A DNA stretch of 8,868 nucleotides from Bacteroidota bacterium (GTDB lineage: Bacteria > Bacteroidota > Bacteroidia > Bacteroidales > JADFUO01): the NCBI GenBank assembly GCA_030614305.1, contig JAUWKH010000058.1:1-8868 (forward strand), written 5' to 3'. Of this stretch, positions 5,911-8,868 are shown in pieces. The notes under the pieces are model-generated. The model was given only the letters and a program-made list of their open reading frames with translations, searched no databases and was not told the origin of the DNA. A program made the translations under genes and the position numbers. Every line of letters starts with the position of its first letter. The first letter of the stretch is position 1.

Positions 5911-6717
5911 ATGGAATTAAAACTAACACGTCCTCTTGCAGTTTTGGATATTGAAACTACAGGTTTAAAAGTAGCCACCGACAGAGTTATTGAAATAAGT
6001 ATCGTAAAAACTTCTACTGACGGCACATCAAAAATCAAAACACAACGTATAAATCCGACAATTCCAATTTCGTCAGAAGCAACTTCAATACACGGCATCA
6101 CTAATGAAGACGTTAAAAACGAACCTACATTCGCCGAATTTGCAAATGAATTGAATCAGTTTCTTGCCAATTGCGACCTTGGCGGATATAATTCTAATAA
6201 ATTTGATATTCCTTTGCTGGTTGAGGAATTTCTAAGAGCAGGCATTGACTTTGAAATGAAAGGCAGAAGACTTGTTGATGTTCAAAACATTTTCCATAAA
6301 ATGGAGCCCCGCAATCTAACTGCTGCATATAAATTTTATTGCAGTAAAGAACTGGTAAATGCACACAGTGCCGAAGCCGACACCCTGGCAACTTATGAAA
6401 TATTAAAAGCCCAATTGGATAAATACCATGGTGTGGAATTTAAAGATAATTTCGGAAAAATCTCTACTCCTATAGTCAATGATGTTCAGGCATTACATGA
6501 TTTTTCGTATAATTCAAGAAGTGTGGATATGGTTGGGCATATTGTTTATAATAATAAGAAAATTGAGGTATTTAATTTTGGAAAACATAAAGGAAAATCC
6601 GTTGAAGAAATTTTCACAAAAGAGCCTTCATATTACGATTGGATGATGAAAAGCGAATTTCCTTTATCAACTAAAAAAGTTATTACATCTATAAAATTGC
6701 GGGGATTCAATCAATAA
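5911..6717 (+). CDS. DEDDh 3'-5' exonuclease (DnaQ/ExoX-like)
   Basis: A 268-residue single-strand-directed 3'-5' exonuclease of the DnaQ superfamily. All catalytic residues are visible: Exo I VLDIETTG (D13, E15), Exo II YNSNKFDIPLL (D99), and Exo III HSAEAD (H152, D157), giving the DEDDh class. The C-terminal segment FNFGKHKGKSVEEIFTKEPSYYDWMMKSEF (221-250) matches the small FGK.KGK...YLxWM domain found after the nuclease in exodeoxyribonuclease X-type proteins. This points to a stand-alone repair nuclease rather than the polymerase III proofreading subunit. The ATG at 5911 is 13 nt after the decamer repeat, and no TAnnTTTG element is seen in the spacer. Transcription may therefore come from the upstream gene or start within the repeat. 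It converges on the DUF721 gene. Confidence 0.92.
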   Translation: MELKLTRPLAVLDIETTGLKVATDRVIEISIVKTSTDGTSKIKTQRINPTIPISSEATSIHGITNEDVKNEPTFAEFANELNQFLANCDLGGYNSNKFDIPLLVEEFLRAGIDFEMKGRRLVDVQNIFHKMEPRNLTAAYKFYCSKELVNAHSAEADTLATYEILKAQLDKYHGVEFKDNFGKISTPIVNDVQALHDFSYNSRSVDMVGHIVYNNKKIEVFNFGKHKGKSVEEIFTKEPSYYDWMMKSEFPLSTKKVITSIKLRGFNQ

Positions 6718-6738
6718 ACAATTAATGTAACTGAGAGC

Positions 6739-6897
6739 TTCAGTCTTCAGTCTCCAGTCTTCCCCCGAAAGCTTTCGGGGTCAGTCTCCTGTCTGTTAAT
6801 TACCGACTACCGACTGCCGACTCTCAAAATGCCTACTGACGATTGTGGACTGAGGACTGCCAATTGCCGACTGCCGTCTGCACACTGCCGACTTTCT
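6739..6897. repeat. Heptamer-type repeats (cagtcNN / NNgactg) in the convergent spacer
   Basis: The left part has cagtctt-cagtctc-cagtctt (6741-6761) and cagtctcctgtctg (6782-6795). The right part has the opposite orientation: ccgactaccgactgccgact (about 6803-6822), ggactgaggactg (6847-6859) and ccgactgccgtctg plus actgccgac (to about 6893). The two sets are inverted relative to each other. cagtcttcagtct (6741-6753) can pair over 13 positions with ggactgaggactg (6847-6859), allowing G-U pairs. The base composition is visibly richer in G+C than the surroundings. No coding potential is supported. Confidence 0.8.
6763..6780. repeat. 18-bp perfect palindrome between convergent genes
   Basis: ccccgaaagctttcgggg is fully self-complementary with no spacer. 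It lies 46 nt past the exonuclease stop, and the DUF721 gene on the other strand ends at 6906. A bidirectional transcription-stop role fits the convergent layout. However, there is no T tract on either side, and a hairpin would need to open its central pairs for a loop. It may equally be a dispersed genomic palindrome. Confidence 0.7.
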
Positions 6898-6905
6898 ATT
6901 AACTA

Positions 6906-7196
6906 TTACTTAAAAACAATATCATCAATAACTTCTTTATCAGCTTCCTTATTTAAAGCCTTAATGATTTTTTGCCTTGCATACGAGAGTTCATTTCGCA
7001 AAGCTGCAGAATCAAGTTTAACAAACAACACCTTTTTTTTAATAAATAAATTTTTAGTATGCTTGTTTATTAACTTGCCTACAACTTTTTCCCATGAACC
7101 AATCAAACGCACTTCATTCAATTTATCACCTAATTTATATGCCTCAAGCAATTCATTAATAACTTCTTTTAAAGTTTGGTCGTTTGATTTTTTCAT
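6906..7196 (-). CDS. DUF721 / DciA-like protein
   Basis: A 96-residue protein matching the DUF721 family, whose best-studied member DciA loads or assists the replicative helicase DnaB in bacteria lacking DnaC. Visible family features are W35 in IGSWEKVVG (32-40), then HTKNLFIKKKVLFVKLDSAALRNELSYARQKII (46-78), and LNKEADKEVIDDIVF at the end, the usual strand-helix pattern. It is short because the family in this phylum often consists of the domain alone. The ATG at 7196 is separated from the recF stop codon by 2 nt, so translation is probably coupled to recF. This recF-DUF721 order is widely seen, which supports a role at the replication fork. The helicase-loader role here is inference from family. 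Confidence 0.9.
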   Translation of the reverse strand: MKKSNDQTLKEVINELLEAYKLGDKLNEVRLIGSWEKVVGKLINKHTKNLFIKKKVLFVKLDSAALRNELSYARQKIIKALNKEADKEVIDDIVFK

Positions 7197-7198
7197 GA

Positions 7199-8308
7199 TT
7201 ATGTTATTTCAAGAGCTTTACCTTCTTTAATTTCAAAAATTTCATGGTCAATCTTAATTGTATTAAAAACCCTCTCAATCCGTTGATGTTGAGTGTCGGT
7301 TATAAAAACTTGTCCGAAATTGTTCTCACTTACCAGTTTAATTAACTGTTCCACTCTTGAGTCATCAAGTTTATCAAAAATATCATCAAACAATAAAACA
7401 GGTTTAAATCCCTTAATGTTTTTAGTGTATTCAAATTGAGCCAGTTTTATTGCGATTACAAAAGATTTCTGCTGTCCCTGGGAACCGAATTTTTTTATAG
7501 GATAATCTAAAATCCTAAAATCCAAATCATCTTTATGAATCCCAACTGTTGAATACCTGAACATCCTGTCCTTTTCAAGGGATTCATTCAGTAATTTATC
7601 AAATTTATTATTTGTTAATTGCGATTCATAGGAAATTGTAACCACCTCTTTCCCTAAAGATATGAACTCAAAATAATGCTGAAAGATCGGAGCAAATTCG
7701 GTTAGGAAATTTTTTCGTTTTTCATGTATCCTGTTTCCCAATTTTATCATTTGCTCATTCCAGATATCAAGAGCTGCATTATCAAAATAGCGGTTTTCAG
7801 CAAACTTTTTCAATAAGGCATTTCGTTGAGCAAGAACTTTATTATAATTTAAAAGGTCATCTAAATAGAATTTATCAAATTGCGAAATTACACCGTCAAT
7901 ATATTTTCTACGTATTTCGCTTCCGTCATTAATCAAATCGCGATCATAAGGCGAGATCATTACCAAAGGAAATTGTCCGATATGATCGGCAAGACGGCTG
8001 TATTCTTTTTTATTCAGTTTAAACTGCTTTCGAGAGTTACGCTTTTGAATACAAGTGATCAAATCTTTTTTTTCACTGTTCCTGACATAGTTGCCATGAA
8101 TAGCAAAAAAAGGCTGATGAAACAAAATATTTTGTGTATCAATTGAATTAAAATAGCTTTTGCAAAACGACAGATAATAAATAGCATCAAGAATATTGGT
8201 TTTTCCCGCACCATTGTCCCCGATAAAACAATTTATTTTTTCAGAAAAACTAAATTCTGCTTCTGAATAATTTTTAAAATTTGTTAAACTAAGTTTCTGT
8301 AAAAACAT
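7199..8308 (-). CDS. recF: DNA replication and repair protein RecF
   Basis: A 369-residue SMC-like ABC-type ATPase that helps load RecA at single-strand gaps together with RecO and RecR. Walker A is GDNGAGKT (30-37) within FIGDNGAGKTNILDAIYYL. The ABC signature is FGSQGQQKS (274-282), and Walker B plus D-loop is VLLFDDIFDKLD (304-315). The N-terminal MFLQKLSLTNFKNYSEAEF is the standard RecF opening, and length is normal (360-370). A further in-frame ATG at 8356 would add 16 residues, but these overlap ispH and lie outside the family's start, so 8308 is preferred. It overlaps the end of ispH by 25 nt and is followed by DUF721 after 2 nt. This indicates one polycistronic transcript from a promoter to the right of the window. 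Confidence 0.96.
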   Translation of the reverse strand: MFLQKLSLTNFKNYSEAEFSFSEKINCFIGDNGAGKTNILDAIYYLSFCKSYFNSIDTQNILFHQPFFAIHGNYVRNSEKKDLITCIQKRNSRKQFKLNKKEYSRLADHIGQFPLVMISPYDRDLINDGSEIRRKYIDGVISQFDKFYLDDLLNYNKVLAQRNALLKKFAENRYFDNAALDIWNEQMIKLGNRIHEKRKNFLTEFAPIFQHYFEFISLGKEVVTISYESQLTNNKFDKLLNESLEKDRMFRYSTVGIHKDDLDFRILDYPIKKFGSQGQQKSFVIAIKLAQFEYTKNIKGFKPVLLFDDIFDKLDDSRVEQLIKLVSENNFGQVFITDTQHQRIERVFNTIKIDHEIFEIKEGKALEIT

Positions 8309-8868
8309 TTTGATATTTCTTCCATTAGCCAAAGCGGCGTTGATGTTGCACCGCAAAGTCCAACTGTATTAAAATCTTTAAACCATTCTTTTTTAATATC
8401 TGAAACTTCCGAGACAAAAAACGAATTCGGATTTGCCTCTTTGCAGACTTTATAAAGAAATTTCCCATTAGAGCTTTTTTTATCACTTACAAATATTATC
8501 ACATCATTATTCTGTGAAAATTCTTTTAGTTTAGGAGCCCGGTTGGCAACTTGCCTGCAAATAGAGTCAACAGTTATAAAATCAATCTGTTTTCCTTTAT
8601 TTGCCGATTTCATGCGATCTTGAATATTAATGCTGATTTTTTTAAATTCCTTAACACTTTTCGTTGTTTGAGCATAAAGCCTTACAGGTTTTGTAAAATC
8701 AATTTTATCAATGTTTTCAATTGATTCAACAATAATGGCTTTATATTCTGTTTGCCCTGCCAGTCCGATAACTTCAGGATGGTCTTTTTTACCGTAAATT
8801 ACTATCTGCCCTCCTGCTTTTTCCATTTTCACAAAATTATCTTTTATTTTATTTTGAAGTTTTTTAAC
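8284..8868 (-). CDS. ispH: 4-hydroxy-3-methylbut-2-enyl diphosphate reductase (IspH/LytB), 5' end outside window
   Basis: This is the final enzyme of the MEP isoprenoid pathway, an iron-sulfur protein that reduces HMBPP to IPP and DMAPP. The frame is open to the window edge, so 194 C-terminal residues are present. The in-frame GTG at 8832 is not a true start, because family similarity continues upstream of it (VKKLQNKIKDNFVKM). Visible active-site equivalents, with E. coli numbering from memory: H30 and E32 in HPEV (H124, E126), QTT at 67-69 (T167), C104 in DSICRQVANR (third cluster cysteine, C197), SSN at 132-134 (S225-N227), and S176 in GATSTP (S269). The first two cluster cysteines would be in the missing N-terminal third. 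The stop codon lies inside recF (25-nt overlap). Confidence 0.95.
   Translation of the reverse strand, partial: VKKLQNKIKDNFVKMEKAGGQIVIYGKKDHPEVIGLAGQTEYKAIIVESIENIDKIDFTKPVRLYAQTTKSVKEFKKISINIQDRMKSANKGKQIDFITVDSICRQVANRAPKLKEFSQNNDVIIFVSDKKSSNGKFLYKVCKEANPNSFFVSEVSDIKKEWFKDFNTVGLCGATSTPLWLMEEISKCFYRNLV

Noticed and set aside
6763..6780. Intrinsic terminator for the exonuclease or DUF721 gene
   Set aside because: The palindrome is strong, but neither strand has a T tract after it, so it is listed as a palindrome rather than a terminator.
6829..7230. 133-residue open frame on the plus strand
   Set aside because: It begins in the repeat-rich spacer and runs antisense through the DUF721 gene; low-complexity start and no family resemblance.
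7880..8146. 88-residue open frame on the plus strand inside recF
   Set aside because: It is the antisense shadow of well-conserved RecF sequence.
8309..8356. Sixteen-residue N-terminal extension of RecF
   Set aside because: RecF proteins normally begin at the MFLQKLSLTNFKNY-type motif, and the extension lies wholly within the end of ispH.

Overview
The window is AT-rich and looks like a chromosomal segment of a member of the Bacteroidota, probably an uncultured Bacteroidales-like lineage. Four things support this. Several starts are preceded by the characteristic -7 element TAnnTTTG (804-811, 2302-2309, 2713-2720, 3684-3691). Start codons generally lack a Shine-Dalgarno sequence. The tmRNA tag has the GxNxxYALAA form. 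The recF-DUF721 pairing and the protein sequences also fit this phylum. The tRNA and tmRNA do not encode their CCA ends.

Left third (1-2700), RNA-rich: on the minus strand lie tRNA-Arg(CCG) with a good downstream intrinsic terminator, the tmRNA gene ssrA (tag GDNYNYALAA) and a MATE-family efflux transporter. The RNase P RNA gene rnpB faces the other way on the plus strand. Its promoter appears to overlap a back-to-back promoter for the MATE gene, and a 24-bp perfect A/T palindrome sits directly upstream of the MATE start codon.

Middle (2750-6720), plus strand: a tandem universal stress protein whose promoter -33 element seems to lie inside the rnpB P1 helix. Next is a large membrane-bound glycosyltransferase, in which a GT2 domain is fused to the scaffold of a WbaP/WcaJ-type sugar-phosphate transferase that has lost its catalytic core. 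Then comes a DEDDh 3'-5' exonuclease with an ExoX-like C-terminal domain. The last two genes are separated by a strict 10-bp tandem repeat of 19 copies that fills almost the whole spacer.

Right third (6740-8868), minus strand: a tightly packed unit of ispH (5' end outside the window), recF and a DUF721/DciA-like gene, with a 25-nt overlap and a 2-nt gap. It converges on the exonuclease across a spacer full of heptamer repeats and an 18-bp palindrome.

The protein genes are mostly housekeeping or envelope functions. I see no defence system, CRISPR array, prophage or insertion sequence. The most unusual material is non-coding: three unrelated simple-repeat families in three spacers, and clustered dyad symmetries. 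The chimeric glycosyltransferase is the most unusual protein.
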